Shown here one piece after another: positions 16,654 through 27,544 of a stretch of DNA of 64,000 bases. This DNA is from Coprobacillus cateniformis (GTDB lineage: Bacteria > Bacillota_I > Bacilli_A > Erysipelotrichales > Coprobacillaceae), in assembly GCF_009767585.1 (NCBI RefSeq), contig NZ_WSNW01000001.1:960090-1024089 (forward strand). The letters run 5' to 3'. A program made the position numbers and the translations under genes. Position 1 is the stretch's first letter. Every line of letters begins with the position of its first letter. Under the pieces are notes generated by a model that was not told the origin of the DNA, ran no database searches, and was given only the letters and a program-made list of their open reading frames with translations.

Positions 16654-18048
16654 TTATCTATCTTCTTTTTTTAACGCCTCATCAATTGCTTGAGCAGCTG
16701 TTTTTCCAGCACCCATTGCCAAAATAACAGTTGCAGCCCCTGTCACAACATCGCCACCTGCATAAACGCCATCTTTAGACGTTTTCATTGTTTCTTCTTC
16801 AACAATAATTCCGCCCCATTTTTGCGTATCTAAACCAGGTGTTGTTTGTCTAATCAATGGGTTTGGACTTTGTCCAATGGAAACAATAACTGTTCCTGTT
16901 TCAATAACAAAGTTAGACCCTTCTTTAACAACTGGTCTTCTTCTACCGCTATCATCAGGTTCACCAAGTTCCATTTCTACACATTCCATTGATTTCACCC
17001 AGCCATCTTCACCTTCAATCTTCACTGGATTTGTTAATAACTTAAAGATAATACCTTCTTCTTTTGCATGATGAACTTCTTCAGCACGAGCAGGTACTTC
17101 CTCAGCACCTCTACGATAAACAATATATACCTCTTTAGCTCCTAAACGTTTAGCAGTTCTTGCAGCATCCATCGCCACATTTCCTGCTCCTATGACACAC
17201 ACTGTATCACTTATCTTAACAGGTGTTGGATGATTTGGAAATTCATACCCTTTCATCAAATTGACACGTGTTAAAAACTCGTTAGCAGCATAAACACCAT
17301 TTAAGTTTTCGCCTGGGATTCCCTGAAAACGTGGTAATCCTGCCCCACTTCCTACGAAAATAGCTTCGTATCCTTGTTCTTGTAATTCATCAATTGTTAT
17401 TGATCTTCCCACAACAACATTGGTTTGAAAATCAACACCCATTTGTGCAACTCCATCAACTTCTTGTTGAACCAAAGCTTTAGGCAAACGAAATTCAGGA
17501 ATACCATAAGAAAGAACTCCCCCAGTTTTATGCAATGCTTCAAATACTGTAACATCATAACCTCTTTTGGCTAATTCCCCAGCACATGTAATTCCTGCTG
17601 GTCCACTTCCTACAACAGCAACCTTTTTACCATTTTTCTCAATTTTTATGTTTGTTTTTTGTCCATGATCACGATGATAATCAGCTACAAATCTTTCTAA
17701 ACGACCTATACCGACTGATTCACCTTTAATAGCACGTACACATTTCCCTTCACATTGATTTTCCTGTGGACAAACACGTCCACAAATTGCTGGTAAGGCA
17801 TTTTCCTTAGTAATAATGGCATAAGCTTCTTCAAAATTTCCTTTTGCCACTTCTGAAATAAATTCAGGAATAGGAACACCCACAGGGCATCCTTGTTTGC
17901 ATGGCTGATGTCTACAATTTAAACAACGTGTTGCTTCTTCCATTGCTTGTTCTTTTGTATAACCTAATGAAACCTCATCAAAATTCTTATTTCTTACATC
18001 AGGTTCTTGTTCAGGTATTTTTACTTTTTCCAATGACATATTTGGCAT
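16654..18048 (-). CDS. nfnB: NfnB/GltD-like FAD-NAD(P) oxidoreductase
   Basis: A 464-residue homologue of the glutamate synthase small chain, here the large subunit of an NADH-dependent reduced ferredoxin:NADP+ oxidoreductase. The N-terminal Fe-S region is CLNCRHQPCKQGCPVG (about 42-57) with a second cluster motif CGRVCPQENQCEGKC (about 89-103). FAD is bound at GSGPAGITCAGELAKRG (about 147-163) and NADP(H) at GAGNVAMDAARTA (about 289-301). A final GGDVVTGAATVILAMGAG contacts FAD. Its ATG overlaps the nfnA stop by one base (TAATG). Without the neighbour it could be read as GltD, but no gltB is present and the pairing with NfnA argues for Nfn. Confidence 0.92.
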   Translation of the reverse strand: MPNMSLEKVKIPEQEPDVRNKNFDEVSLGYTKEQAMEEATRCLNCRHQPCKQGCPVGVPIPEFISEVAKGNFEEAYAIITKENALPAICGRVCPQENQCEGKCVRAIKGESVGIGRLERFVADYHRDHGQKTNIKIEKNGKKVAVVGSGPAGITCAGELAKRGYDVTVFEALHKTGGVLSYGIPEFRLPKALVQQEVDGVAQMGVDFQTNVVVGRSITIDELQEQGYEAIFVGSGAGLPRFQGIPGENLNGVYAANEFLTRVNLMKGYEFPNHPTPVKISDTVCVIGAGNVAMDAARTAKRLGAKEVYIVYRRGAEEVPARAEEVHHAKEEGIIFKLLTNPVKIEGEDGWVKSMECVEMELGEPDDSGRRRPVVKEGSNFVIETGTVIVSIGQSPNPLIRQTTPGLDTQKWGGIIVEEETMKTSKDGVYAGGDVVTGAATVILAMGAGKTAAQAIDEALKKEDR

Positions 18049-18896
18049 TACTTTACACCTCCCATTAAGTTACACATACGGTTTGCATTCTCACTCACAG
18101 TATGTTCTTCTTCTTTAAACATTCTTTGACGGGCAATCAATTCATCAAAATCAACTTGTAGACCATCAAAATCAGGTCCATCAACACAAGCAAATTTAAT
18201 CTTTCCATCTACACTTACACGACAACATCCACACATACCAGTTCCATCAATCATAATCGGATTTAATGAAACAGATGTTTTGATGTTATGTGGTTTTGTA
18301 ACACCCACAACTGCTTTCATCATTGGTACAGGTCCAATCGCAATCACTTCATCTATATCTTCACCTTTTTCAATCAAGTCAGCTAAGACTTGTGTAACAA
18401 ATCCTTTACGTCCTAAAGACCCATCATCAGTTGTAATATAGACATTCTTACAGAACTTTTTAAATTCATCAGCCCATAAGACATATTGAGTTTCTCTACC
18501 CCCAATAATAACATCTACATCAACACCCATTTCTGCCAAAGCTCTCAATTGTGGAAATAGTGGTGCACTTCCTACCCCACCTGCAACACCAACAACATGC
18601 TTTGATTGATGTAACTTTGTTGGTTCACCTAGTGGCCCAACAAAATCTGTTAACTCATCACCTTCATTTAAATTTGATAATTGTTGCGTAGAATAACCAA
18701 CAATTTGATATATAATAGTAATCGTTTCTTTTTCACGATCAAAATCAGCAATTGTTAATGGGATTCTTTCACCATCTTCACCAACTCGTAAAATAATGAA
18801 TTGACCTGGCTCACATTTTCTTGCTACAAATGGTGCATGAATCTCCATTAATTCAACAACATCATTTAGTTTCTCTTTACGTATAATTTTATACAT
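18048..18896 (-). CDS. nfnA: NfnA FAD/NAD-binding subunit (sulfide/dihydroorotate dehydrogenase-like)
   Basis: A 282-residue ferredoxin-NADP reductase-fold protein. It carries a FAD domain with RIPLTIADFD (about 64-73), a nucleotide-binding region GVAGGVGSAPLFPQLRALAE (about 103-122) and a C-terminal [2Fe-2S] site (DGTGMCGCCRVSVDGK with a later CVDG). This is the NfnA arrangement: with NfnB it bifurcates electrons between NADPH, NAD+ and ferredoxin. It is transcribed with nfnB from its own promoter. A lone SudB/PyrK-like reading is possible but the fused operon makes Nfn much more likely. Confidence 0.92.
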   Translation of the reverse strand: MYKIIRKEKLNDVVELMEIHAPFVARKCEPGQFIILRVGEDGERIPLTIADFDREKETITIIYQIVGYSTQQLSNLNEGDELTDFVGPLGEPTKLHQSKHVVGVAGGVGSAPLFPQLRALAEMGVDVDVIIGGRETQYVLWADEFKKFCKNVYITTDDGSLGRKGFVTQVLADLIEKGEDIDEVIAIGPVPMMKAVVGVTKPHNIKTSVSLNPIMIDGTGMCGCCRVSVDGKIKFACVDGPDFDGLQVDFDELIARQRMFKEEEHTVSENANRMCNLMGGVK

Positions 18897-18927
18897 TCAC
18901 ATCATCCCCTCTTCATAGTTGTGTTGT

Positions 18928-18956
18928 ATTATATCATATAGTCATATTTTCCGCAA
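18928..18956 (-). promoter_or_regulatory. nfnAB promoter
   Basis: Minus-strand -35 TTGCGG (18951-18956) and -10 TATAAT (18928-18933) with a 17-base spacer, about 30 bases upstream of nfnA. Confidence 0.65.
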
Positions 18957-18985
18957 TACGACATTGTTTTTTCTTTTATTAAAAC

Positions 18986-19014
18986 TTGACCTATTCCTAA
19001 TTTATGGATATGAT
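18986..19014 (+). promoter_or_regulatory. Promoter of the Cof-type phosphatase gene
   Basis: -35 TTGACC (18986-18991) and -10 TATGAT (19009-19014) with a 17-base spacer. The predicted transcript begins near 19021, so an ATG at 19023 would be leaderless; this supports the ATG at 19035. Confidence 0.65.
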
Positions 19015-19034
19015 ATTTAGGAATGGAGGAAATT

Positions 19035-19823
19035 ATGGATACAAAACTTATATTCTTTGATATAGATGGAACAATTTTAGATGAACATACTCATACTGTT
19101 CCACTATCTGCAATCAATGCTATTAAAAAAGCTCAACAAAATGGCCATCAATGTTTCATCAATACTGGCAGACCACGCTCTACAATAGATAAAATTATCA
19201 CCGATTTACCTTTTGATGGTTTTATTTGTGGTTGTGGAACCTATATTGAGCATCATCACCAAGAACTCTTTCATACTGAACTCAGTGAAGAACAAAGACG
19301 ACTTGTCATTCAATCATCATTTGAATGTAAAATTGAAGCAGTTCTTGAAGGCAAGGAAGGTGTTTACTTTCCTGAAAACTGTCAACATTCTTTCATCAAA
19401 GATATCAAGCATCAATATGAACAAAATGGTTTCCCAGTCTATACATATTCAAAAAATGATTTGATTATGTTTGATAAATATGCTGCTTGGTATTATGAAG
19501 ACTCAAAAATTGATACATATCGCGAAACTCTTTCACCTTATTTTGAAATCATTCAAAGAGATGTTGATTTCTTAGAAATTATCCCACTGGATTATTCAAA
19601 AGCAAGTGGAATACAATTCATTACAGATTATCTTGGAAACTCTCTAGAAAACACAATCAGCATTGGCGATTCTACCAATGATATCGCTATGCTAAAATAT
19701 ACAAAAGATTCTGTTGCTATGGGGAACAGTAATCCATTACTTTTTGATATAGTCACATATATAACAAGTGATATTAATGATGATGGTATTAAAAACGCAT
19801 TAAAACATTTTAACATTATTTAA
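19035..19823 (+). CDS. HAD superfamily Cof-type sugar phosphatase
   Basis: A 262-residue HAD hydrolase of the Cof/YidA subgroup, which dephosphorylates sugar phosphates or flavin/pyridoxal phosphates. HAD motif I is FFDIDGTI (residues 5-12), motif II INTGRPRSTI (about 42-51) and motif IV GDSTNDIAMLKY (about 213-224), with a C2B-type cap between. The start at 19035 fits the GGAGG at 19025-19029 and the promoter position. It is transcribed divergently from nfnA and ends in a terminator shared with the PTS operon. Substrate is unknown. Confidence 0.9.
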   Translation: MDTKLIFFDIDGTILDEHTHTVPLSAINAIKKAQQNGHQCFINTGRPRSTIDKIITDLPFDGFICGCGTYIEHHHQELFHTELSEEQRRLVIQSSFECKIEAVLEGKEGVYFPENCQHSFIKDIKHQYEQNGFPVYTYSKNDLIMFDKYAAWYYEDSKIDTYRETLSPYFEIIQRDVDFLEIIPLDYSKASGIQFITDYLGNSLENTISIGDSTNDIAMLKYTKDSVAMGNSNPLLFDIVTYITSDINDDGIKNALKHFNII

Positions 19824-19853
19824 AAAAACCTATTTCATATCATAGGTTTTTTT
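19822..19853. terminator. Bidirectional terminator
   Basis: AAAAAAACCTAT pairs with ATAGGTTTTTTT around a short loop, with A and T runs on either side. It serves the phosphatase gene (+) and the beta-glucoside PTS gene (-). Confidence 0.9.
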
Positions 19854-19858
19854 GTGAT

Positions 19859-21649
19859 TTATTTCTTAATAATCATAGTTTCTTTTTCTTTATCAATACT
19901 TATGCTTTGATAATTCTGACTATTTGTACAGATAATGAGAGTCGTTATATCATAGTTGGCTTTCTCAATGCTTTTAAAATCAACTTTCATTAATCGATCT
20001 CCTTTTTTGACTTTATCCCCCTGTTTAACGTAACTTTCAAAATACTGACCATTTAATTCAACTGTATCAATACCAATATGAATAAGTAATTCTTCACCTT
20101 GTTTCGTCTGTATTCCAAGCGCATGCTTCGTTTGAGCAAGCACTACAATTGTACCATCGCATGGTGCATAGATATATTGATCATTTGGAATAATTGCATA
20201 ACCTTTTCCCATTTTTTCATTTGCAAACGTTTCATCAGCAACCTGATCTAAAGATATCATTTTCCCTTTTACAGGCATTTCTATAACAAGATCAGTTGTC
20301 TTTGCTTTGCTCATTCCTAAAATATAACTCAGCACTGCAGCAATCATAAAAGTGCTCACAATACAAACACACATTAACAATAAATTTGCAATTGTTCCAT
20401 CTGGATTTGCATAGACTGGTAAGGATGTAATTCCTGGCATAACAAAGGCAAAACATTTGGCTCCTAAAAGAGTTGTAAGAGCTCCACCAATACCATTAGC
20501 TACCATCGCCGCAATTAGTGGTGTTTTATTTACAATATTGACTGTAAACAATGCAGGTTCTGAAATTCCTAGAAATGCTGAGAAACTTGTCGTGAGGGCA
20601 GCAGCTCTCATCTTGCTATCTTTCATATGTAAGGCAGCTCCTAATGATGCTCCTGATTCAGCCATATTATGACAGAATGAAATAGGTAATAGGTAATCAT
20701 AGCCAAGTGTTGTTATATTTGTAATTTGAATCGGCGATGTTGACTGGTGCATACCACATGTGACAATAAGTGGCATAAAGAAGCCTAGTAAGAATCCTGC
20801 CAAAACACCAAATGTGTCAAACATCCATACAATACCATCAGCTAAATAAATACCGCCATACGCCCCAATTGGAGCCAAAATCAGATATGTCAAAGGAATT
20901 GTAACAAGCAATGACACCGTTGGAACAATGACCATTTTTAAAACATTTGGAATAAATTTGTCTATAAAACGATAAACCATGGCAAGTAATCCAACTCCTA
21001 AAATAACTGGAAATACAGAATCAGCATACTTAAAAACCGGAATAACAAAACCCAAGAATGTAAAAGGGCTACTTCCAGCATCAACGGCTGCCACAAAAGT
21101 TGGATACATCAAAGCTCCAGCAACACAGATTCCTAAGTATTCATTCACTTTTAATTTCCGAGCAGAAGAAATAGCCAATAAAAATGGTAAGAAATAAAAT
21201 GGAATATCTGAAATCAAATTCAGTATCACAAAAGTTCCACTATCAGTAGCTACCCAGCCAAAGCCATCAATCATAGCAATAATCCCTTTTAACATACCGC
21301 CTGCCACTAAAGCTGGTAAGATAGGAGAAAAGATACCAGTAACGATATCAAGAATTTTCTGAATATCAAATGTCTTTGTTGTTTTGACTTCATTATCATT
21401 CAAACCTCCTAAAAGAGGTTCTATCTCAATAAAGACATCGGCTACCATTGGTCCAATAATAATTTGATATTGATTATTTTTAATCTGTGTTCCAATAACA
21501 CCCTCTAAATCCTCAATAGCTTTCATATCAGCCAATTCATTATTTTTGAGATTAAATCTTAACCTTGTTACACAATGTAATGCAGTTGTAATATTATCAC
21601 ACCCACCCAAAAAAGAAACAATCTGTTTTGCAAGTTCTTTATTTGTCAT
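19859..21649 (-). CDS. PTS beta-glucoside-specific EIIBCA
   Basis: A complete three-domain PTS permease of about 596 residues. The EIIB domain comes first with phospho-Cys C26 (ALHCVTRLRF). EIIC follows with about ten membrane segments (about 100-440), including GISEPALFTVN. EIIA lies at the C-terminus with the phospho-His in LLIHIGIDTVEL. It imports and phosphorylates aryl- or alkyl-beta-glucosides, with phosphate from HPr. The ATG at 21649 is preferred to one at 21673 because the latter lies inside the GH1 gene with no SD. It begins 4 bases after the GH1 stop; GH1 and PTS form a two-gene operon opposite an AraC regulator. Confidence 0.94.
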   Translation of the reverse strand: MTNKELAKQIVSFLGGCDNITTALHCVTRLRFNLKNNELADMKAIEDLEGVIGTQIKNNQYQIIIGPMVADVFIEIEPLLGGLNDNEVKTTKTFDIQKILDIVTGIFSPILPALVAGGMLKGIIAMIDGFGWVATDSGTFVILNLISDIPFYFLPFLLAISSARKLKVNEYLGICVAGALMYPTFVAAVDAGSSPFTFLGFVIPVFKYADSVFPVILGVGLLAMVYRFIDKFIPNVLKMVIVPTVSLLVTIPLTYLILAPIGAYGGIYLADGIVWMFDTFGVLAGFLLGFFMPLIVTCGMHQSTSPIQITNITTLGYDYLLPISFCHNMAESGASLGAALHMKDSKMRAAALTTSFSAFLGISEPALFTVNIVNKTPLIAAMVANGIGGALTTLLGAKCFAFVMPGITSLPVYANPDGTIANLLLMCVCIVSTFMIAAVLSYILGMSKAKTTDLVIEMPVKGKMISLDQVADETFANEKMGKGYAIIPNDQYIYAPCDGTIVVLAQTKHALGIQTKQGEELLIHIGIDTVELNGQYFESYVKQGDKVKKGDRLMKVDFKSIEKANYDITTLIICTNSQNYQSISIDKEKETMIIKK

Positions 21650-21653
21650 ATGT

Positions 21654-23238
<1,585 letters not shown>

Positions 23239-24249
23239 ATGAATATTCAAGATTTAGATGAATTCTTACATATTGATACTTCAGGAGAAAAATGGCATTT
23301 AAAGCATCCTGGTGAGCTAAGTCCATTTTATGCTCACTTACCACTTCACAATTATCAAAATATGCAATGTTATTATTTTGATTTTGCCAATACTTTAAAA
23401 ACGGATCAAATTGGTGTTGTTAAAGAATCACGATATACGACTATCCCACCTCATTATCATAAAGATATGGAATTAAACTATATATACGAAGGAACTTGTA
23501 CTTTTATTATTAATGGGAAAGAAGTTACCATGAATCAAGGTGACTTATGCATTCTTGATACAAATGTTGTTCATAGTGCAACAAGTTATAAATCTGCTAA
23601 TGATATTGTGATTAATATTGTTTTTAAAAAAGAGTTTTTTAATAGCGTTTTTTTAAGCCGTTTATCACAAAAAGGAATTATCACAACCTTTTTACTAAAC
23701 GCAATATCTAAAAATCGTCATCATAATCAATATATTATTTTTAATACTCAAAACAATTTTAAGTTTCATACACTTATCCAATTTTTACTTTGTGAATATT
23801 TTGGTCCTAGTCGCTGTTTTAACGAATTAATGCAAACCTATGTTTCAGCTATATTCCTTGAATTAATTAATACTCTTTATGATGACCAAGACACGAACTA
23901 TAATGACAAAGCCAGTCAAGATATCCTCATTCCTATTTTAAATTATATAGAAGAAAATTATACACATTGTAAATTAGAAGATGTTTCTAAAAGATTTGGT
24001 TATAATCCTAATTATCTTAGTAATCTTCTCAAGAAAAAAACAGGGATGTCTTTTATTGAAATAAAAACATCACAGCAATTAACTGAAGGAGCATTTCTAC
24101 TTACAAACTCTCAACTGACTATTAATGAAATCATCTATAAAGTAGGTTGTAATAACATCAATTATTTTTATAAAAAGTTTCATACGATGTATGGTATGAC
24201 ACCAAAAGAATATAGAACAGTTGCTAATGAACTATCGCATACATTTTAA
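23239..24249 (+). CDS. AraC family regulator with cupin sensor domain
   Basis: A 336-residue AraC/XylS regulator. The N-terminal cupin-like sensor (about 60-150) contains PPHYHKDMELNYIYEGTC and a VVH-type strand (LCILDTNVVHSA). The C-terminal double HTH (about 235-330) contains LEDVSKRFGYNPNYLSNLLK and VGCNNINYFYKKFHTMYGMT PKEYR. It is divergent from the GH1-EIIBCA operon and most likely activates it in response to a beta-glucoside. A strong terminator follows at 24272. Confidence 0.92.
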   Translation: MNIQDLDEFLHIDTSGEKWHLKHPGELSPFYAHLPLHNYQNMQCYYFDFANTLKTDQIGVVKESRYTTIPPHYHKDMELNYIYEGTCTFIINGKEVTMNQGDLCILDTNVVHSATSYKSANDIVINIVFKKEFFNSVFLSRLSQKGIITTFLLNAISKNRHHNQYIIFNTQNNFKFHTLIQFLLCEYFGPSRCFNELMQTYVSAIFLELINTLYDDQDTNYNDKASQDILIPILNYIEENYTHCKLEDVSKRFGYNPNYLSNLLKKKTGMSFIEIKTSQQLTEGAFLLTNSQLTINEIIYKVGCNNINYFYKKFHTMYGMTPKEYRTVANELSHTF

Positions 24250-24271
24250 CTAATAACATGACATTCAAAAA

Positions 24272-24302
24272 CAAAAAAAGAACGTGGGGAGACGTTCTTT
24301 TT
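24272..24302. terminator. Bidirectional terminator after the AraC gene
   Basis: AAAAAGAACGT pairs with ACGTTCTTTTT around GGGGAG, with A-rich and T-rich flanks on both strands. It can also end the ABC transporter transcript from the right, after a 120-base 3' region. Confidence 0.88.
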
Positions 24303-24331
24303 GATTATAGACGAATATATGTTTAGGGAGA

Positions 24332-24427
24332 GGGGTCGCCTATAGTTTGTATTATTTGTCTTTTCTTAAGACACTTATACTATAACCCAATCATATGAAT
24401 TCTCTGTGAACAGATATTCATATTTTT
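24332..24427 (+). ncRNA. Candidate structured RNA or 3' UTR element
   Basis: Nested complementary segments are visible: GGGG (24332-24335) with CCC (24386-24388), TATAGT (24341-24346) with ACTATA (24379-24384), and GTCTT (24358-24362) with AAGAC (24368-24372). A further hairpin, ATATGAAT (24393-24400) with ATTCATAT (24416-24423), ends in a T run on the plus strand. The block reads like a small RNA with its own terminator, or as a folded 3' end of the ABC transcript on the other strand. No convincing promoter or known class was recognised. Confidence 0.3.
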
Positions 24428-25103
24428 AAATTTTTTCTAGCTGTCCTTGATGAATTTTTAATTGAATATCTAAGCAGGCTGCAAAATCTTTTGAATGTGT
24501 AACAACAATAACACATTTATTTTTTTGGTGAGCTAAATTCATAAATGTTTGTATAATGCCCCGTGATGTTTCCTCATCTAAATTCCCAGTTGGTTCATCA
24601 CATAGAATCAAATCAACATCCTTAGCCATAGCACGTGCAATAGCAATTCTTTGTTGTTGCCCACCCGATAATTTACGAATATCACGTTGACTTTCATCTT
24701 CGCTCAAACCAAGTTCCTTCAAAATATTTAAAGCATATTCTTTTTTGTTAGGAACTATTATACCTGATATTTCCATAGCATTTATAACATTTTGAACTGC
24801 ATTCATATAAGTAATCAAATTGTATGACTGAAAAACAATAGAAACATTATTTTTTCGATATTTTGTAAGTCCTATTTTTTCAATATCTATACCTTTATAT
24901 AAGATATGACCAGCCTTAGGTCTATCTAAACCACCTGCTAAAACAAGTGAAGTTGTCTTCCCACTACCAGATGCCCCAACAATAGCGTATATCTTTCCTT
25001 TTTCAAATTGATATGAAGCATTTTTTAAAATGTTAACTTGGCTTGAGCCATCTTTATAGTGATAACAAACATTTTCAAATGATAATACTATTTCATTATC
25101 CAT
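24426..25103 (-). CDS. ABC transporter ATPase, MacB/LolD type
   Basis: A 225-residue ATP-binding subunit. Walker A is [10 protein letters not shown] (about 42-51), the signature [14 protein letters not shown] (about 145-158) and Walker [13 protein letters not shown] (about 166-177), with the H-switch in VTHSKD. This is the FtsX-partnered class of ATPases that drive mechanotransmission or export of lipids, peptides or drugs. It begins one base after the permease stop, so the two form one operon. The substrate cannot be inferred. Confidence 0.94.
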   Translation of the reverse strand: MDNEIVLSFENVCYHYKDGSSQVNILKNASYQFEKGKIYAIVGASGSGKTTSLVLAGGLDRPKAGHILYKGIDIEKIGLTKYRKNNVSIVFQSYNLITYMNAVQNVINAMEISGIIVPNKKEYALNILKELGLSEDESQRDIRKLSGGQQQRIAIARAMAKDVDLILCDEPTGNLDEETSRGIIQTFMNLAHQKNKCVIVVTHSKDFAACLDIQLKIHQGQLEKI

Positions 25104-25104
25104 G

Positions 25105-26589
25105 TTATCCCTCCTTCTTCACTAATATTTCTCTTGGTGACATTCTTAGAATATAAATTGATGGTAAGACAACAGATATTAAACATATTAATCCTGTAAT
25201 TTCAGCAAGTTGAATAACTGTTGATGCTGTTAATGAGACATCCAACTCAGTATTTGCTGATGATGTCATAGCAGTTCCAAAGAAATCCAGTTTACCTGAG
25301 TTCTTGTTATTATTTTCTCCTTGATCATCACCATTAGAATTATCACCTGGTATTTCCATAATCATATGATTATTTTCACTTTGACTAGATTCCAACATTG
25401 AACTCACCACATTAGAAACCATCTTTCCTGTTCCTAAAGACAATCCAAAAGCCACTGTTGCAATCATTAAGACCTCTAATAATTGTTGTAGCATAATTTT
25501 TATTTTAGATTGCCCTAATGACAGGAAGACTCCAAATTCATAAAAACGTCCTCGCATAGTTAATATTAAAATTAAACAGAGAATTGCACTTCCAGCACCT
25601 ACAACAACCCACAGAAATATTGTAGCGAACTGTTCCATGTTTTCTAATGAAGATATACTTCTTTGATAAATTTGGTCATTAGCATCCAATGTATATGTTT
25701 CAAAATCTATATCTGATGATGTTTGAGCTAATTCTTTGAAGGCATCTATATGCTTAGGATCATCTAAATAATAAGTCGCACTGGTCATTTCTGTAGTACT
25801 ATTATTTAATTTTTGAGCAGTCAATAAACCTGTGTAAATTTGATTGATAGGATTTTGACGATTACTCATCATTCCACCTAACTGACTTGTTGTCTTAATC
25901 TCATAAATACCTACAATAGTTAATTTAACATCAATATCTTCATTATCACTATTGGTTGCTGTCACTATAAATGAATCACCAACCTTTAGATCGTTATCTG
26001 TTGCAAGATTAGATTCAATAACACAGTTTGTTGTTGATGAATCATCCTCATTCAAAAGACGTCCACTTTTTAAAATATAATTTTGATCAACAAAATCAGA
26101 CAAATTTATCATCGTTGTATTCCCTACAACAGTGAAATCATTTTCATCCATCATTCGAGGTTGACTCACTTGATTAGTTTGATTATTTCCACTAGGCCTC
26201 TGCTGATTGGTATTAGAAGATATCGATGTTTCTGTCTTCGTCATCTCAACTGGTTCGACATCCTCACTTGTCACGCCAACACTCACTGTATAATTATAAC
26301 TCTTTACATACTGAAGTGATTTTAATTGGTCAGCCATGGCAATAGTAATACTACTTATTGCCTCATCCATAGCTGCACCTTTATCTCGATTCTTCATCAT
26401 ATTTTGCATATTATAAGAAAGAGTCACATCACTGCCTAAAGAAGTCCTCACTTGATCCATAGATTTAGATGTTGCACTTTTAATTGCTAATCCTGAAATA
26501 ACAAGATTAGCAATTACACACATTAAAACAAATAATAATATTGTTTTACCAATATTCTTTTTAATGCTTAACAATGCATTTTTTACCAT
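25105..26589 (-). CDS. FtsX/MacB-type ABC transporter permease
   Basis: A 494-residue permease with four membrane segments: one near residues 10-30, then three near 325-350, 375-400 and 455-480. The large extracellular domain (about 35-320) contains a low-complexity Asn/Gln/Ser stretch near 130-150 (NTNQQRPSGNNQTNQ), and a second polar insert (GDNSNGDDQGENNNKN) lies between the third and fourth segments. The C-terminus RMSPREILVKKEG is typical of MacB-like permeases. AAAGGAGG precedes the ATG at 26589; an upstream ATG at 26610 overlaps that RBS. The large extracellular domain suggests interaction with an extracellular substrate. Confidence 0.9.
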   Translation of the reverse strand: MVKNALLSIKKNIGKTILLFVLMCVIANLVISGLAIKSATSKSMDQVRTSLGSDVTLSYNMQNMMKNRDKGAAMDEAISSITIAMADQLKSLQYVKSYNYTVSVGVTSEDVEPVEMTKTETSISSNTNQQRPSGNNQTNQVSQPRMMDENDFTVVGNTTMINLSDFVDQNYILKSGRLLNEDDSSTTNCVIESNLATDNDLKVGDSFIVTATNSDNEDIDVKLTIVGIYEIKTTSQLGGMMSNRQNPINQIYTGLLTAQKLNNSTTEMTSATYYLDDPKHIDAFKELAQTSSDIDFETYTLDANDQIYQRSISSLENMEQFATIFLWVVVGAGSAILCLILILTMRGRFYEFGVFLSLGQSKIKIMLQQLLEVLMIATVAFGLSLGTGKMVSNVVSSMLESSQSENNHMIMEIPGDNSNGDDQGENNNKNSGKLDFFGTAMTSSANTELDVSLTASTVIQLAEITGLICLISVVLPSIYILRMSPREILVKKEG

Positions 26590-26727
26590 TCCAATTCCTC
26601 CTTTATACATTTATAGTTTAAGAAGGTAATCTATGAAAATAATCAAGACATTGTGTGAAAAAGTAGGAATAATCTTTTATAGTTATGAAAAATCATATAT
26701 AATATTTTTATTGAAGGAGGGTTTCAA

Positions 26728-27033
26728 ATGATTAAACATATTGTTTGTTTTAAATTAAAGGATAACAGTTTAGAAAACTGTCAAAAAACATATGATATCT
26801 TAATGTCAATGAAAGGAAAAGTTGAGATGTTAAAGGATATCCAAGTTGGTATTGATTTCTTACATAGCGAAAGGTCCTACGATATTATATTAGAAACACT
26901 TTTAGCAGATGAAAACGCATTAGATGCATACCAAAATGATCCTTATCATTGTGATGTTGTCAAAAAACATATGCATGCTGTGAGAGAATCAAGCATAGCA
27001 ATTGATTATTATATAGAAGAAAAGCAGAGTTAA
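26728..27033 (+). CDS. Dabb (stress-responsive alpha/beta barrel) family protein
   Basis: A 101-residue single-domain ferredoxin-like protein of the Dabb family: MIKHIVCFKLKD at the start and the conserved YQNDPYHCDVVKKHM near 70-84. Members form dimeric barrels; most bacterial ones have no assigned reaction. RBS AAGGAGGG precedes the ATG. It converges with the flavodoxin operon, and both stop codons lie within a shared hairpin. Confidence 0.88.
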   Translation: MIKHIVCFKLKDNSLENCQKTYDILMSMKGKVEMLKDIQVGIDFLHSERSYDIILETLLADENALDAYQNDPYHCDVVKKHMHAVRESSIAIDYYIEEKQS

Positions 27034-27047
27034 ATTAACTCTGCTTT
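27021..27047. terminator. Shared bidirectional terminator with both stop codons in it
   Basis: AAAGCAGAGT pairs with ACTCTGCTTT around TAAATTA. The stop codons of the Dabb gene (+) and flavodoxin gene (-) are both inside the hairpin, only one base apart. Confidence 0.85.
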
Positions 27048-27544
27048 ACTGTTTCTATAAGTGGCAAAATATCACTTTCCTTAGCATAATTATGTGAATG
27101 TGCTATAGCCTCCATCATGCCTATCTCTTCTGCTGTTTTATCAGTTTTTTTCTTCAATGAATTATACATCATTTTTAACATCTTCTTTGAGAAAAATCCT
27201 AATTTATCATAGTCTAATCCAGCTTCAAAATAATAGAATGGGACATCTTTTCCAAATTGGGAAAGATTATCATTCTTTATTTTGTCAACAATCTCTGTTG
27301 CATCCTTTGAAATAGCTCCCGTTGCATAAATAATTGTTTTCTGACCTTGAATATATGGTTTAAAGTCTTTTAAACCATTCATTTTACCAGCCATTAGTCC
27401 TGCACCATAAATAACCAAATCATATCCTTCTAATGTTTTCAATTGATTTAAGGGAATAATATCACAGTTTAAAGCGGTTTGAATCCATTTGGCATATTGC
27501 TCAGAAAAACCAGTTTTACTCTTATAAACAACAATTATTTTCAT
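27035..27544 (-). CDS. Flavodoxin-domain protein
   Basis: A 169-residue flavodoxin-like protein. The FMN phosphate loop appears as YKSKTGFSEQYAKW (residues 7-20), followed by YDLVIYGAGLMAGKMNG (about 45-61) and a later YATGAISKDATE. It resembles the HemG/flavodoxin_5 group, electron carriers or FMN-dependent reductases of about 150-180 residues. It overlaps the MarR gene by four bases and is last in an FMN-binding/MarR/flavodoxin operon, which suggests a redox-linked function. Confidence 0.88.
   Translation of the reverse strand: MKIIVVYKSKTGFSEQYAKWIQTALNCDIIPLNQLKTLEGYDLVIYGAGLMAGKMNGLKDFKPYIQGQKTIIYATGAISKDATEIVDKIKNDNLSQFGKDVPFYYFEAGLDYDKLGFFSKKMLKMMYNSLKKKTDKTAEEIGMMEAIAHSHNYAKESDILPLIETVKQS

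Noticed and set aside
16654..18048. Reading nfnB as glutamate synthase small subunit (gltD)
   Set aside because: The adjacent gene is an NfnA-type FAD/[2Fe-2S] protein and there is no gltB; the pair matches NfnAB.
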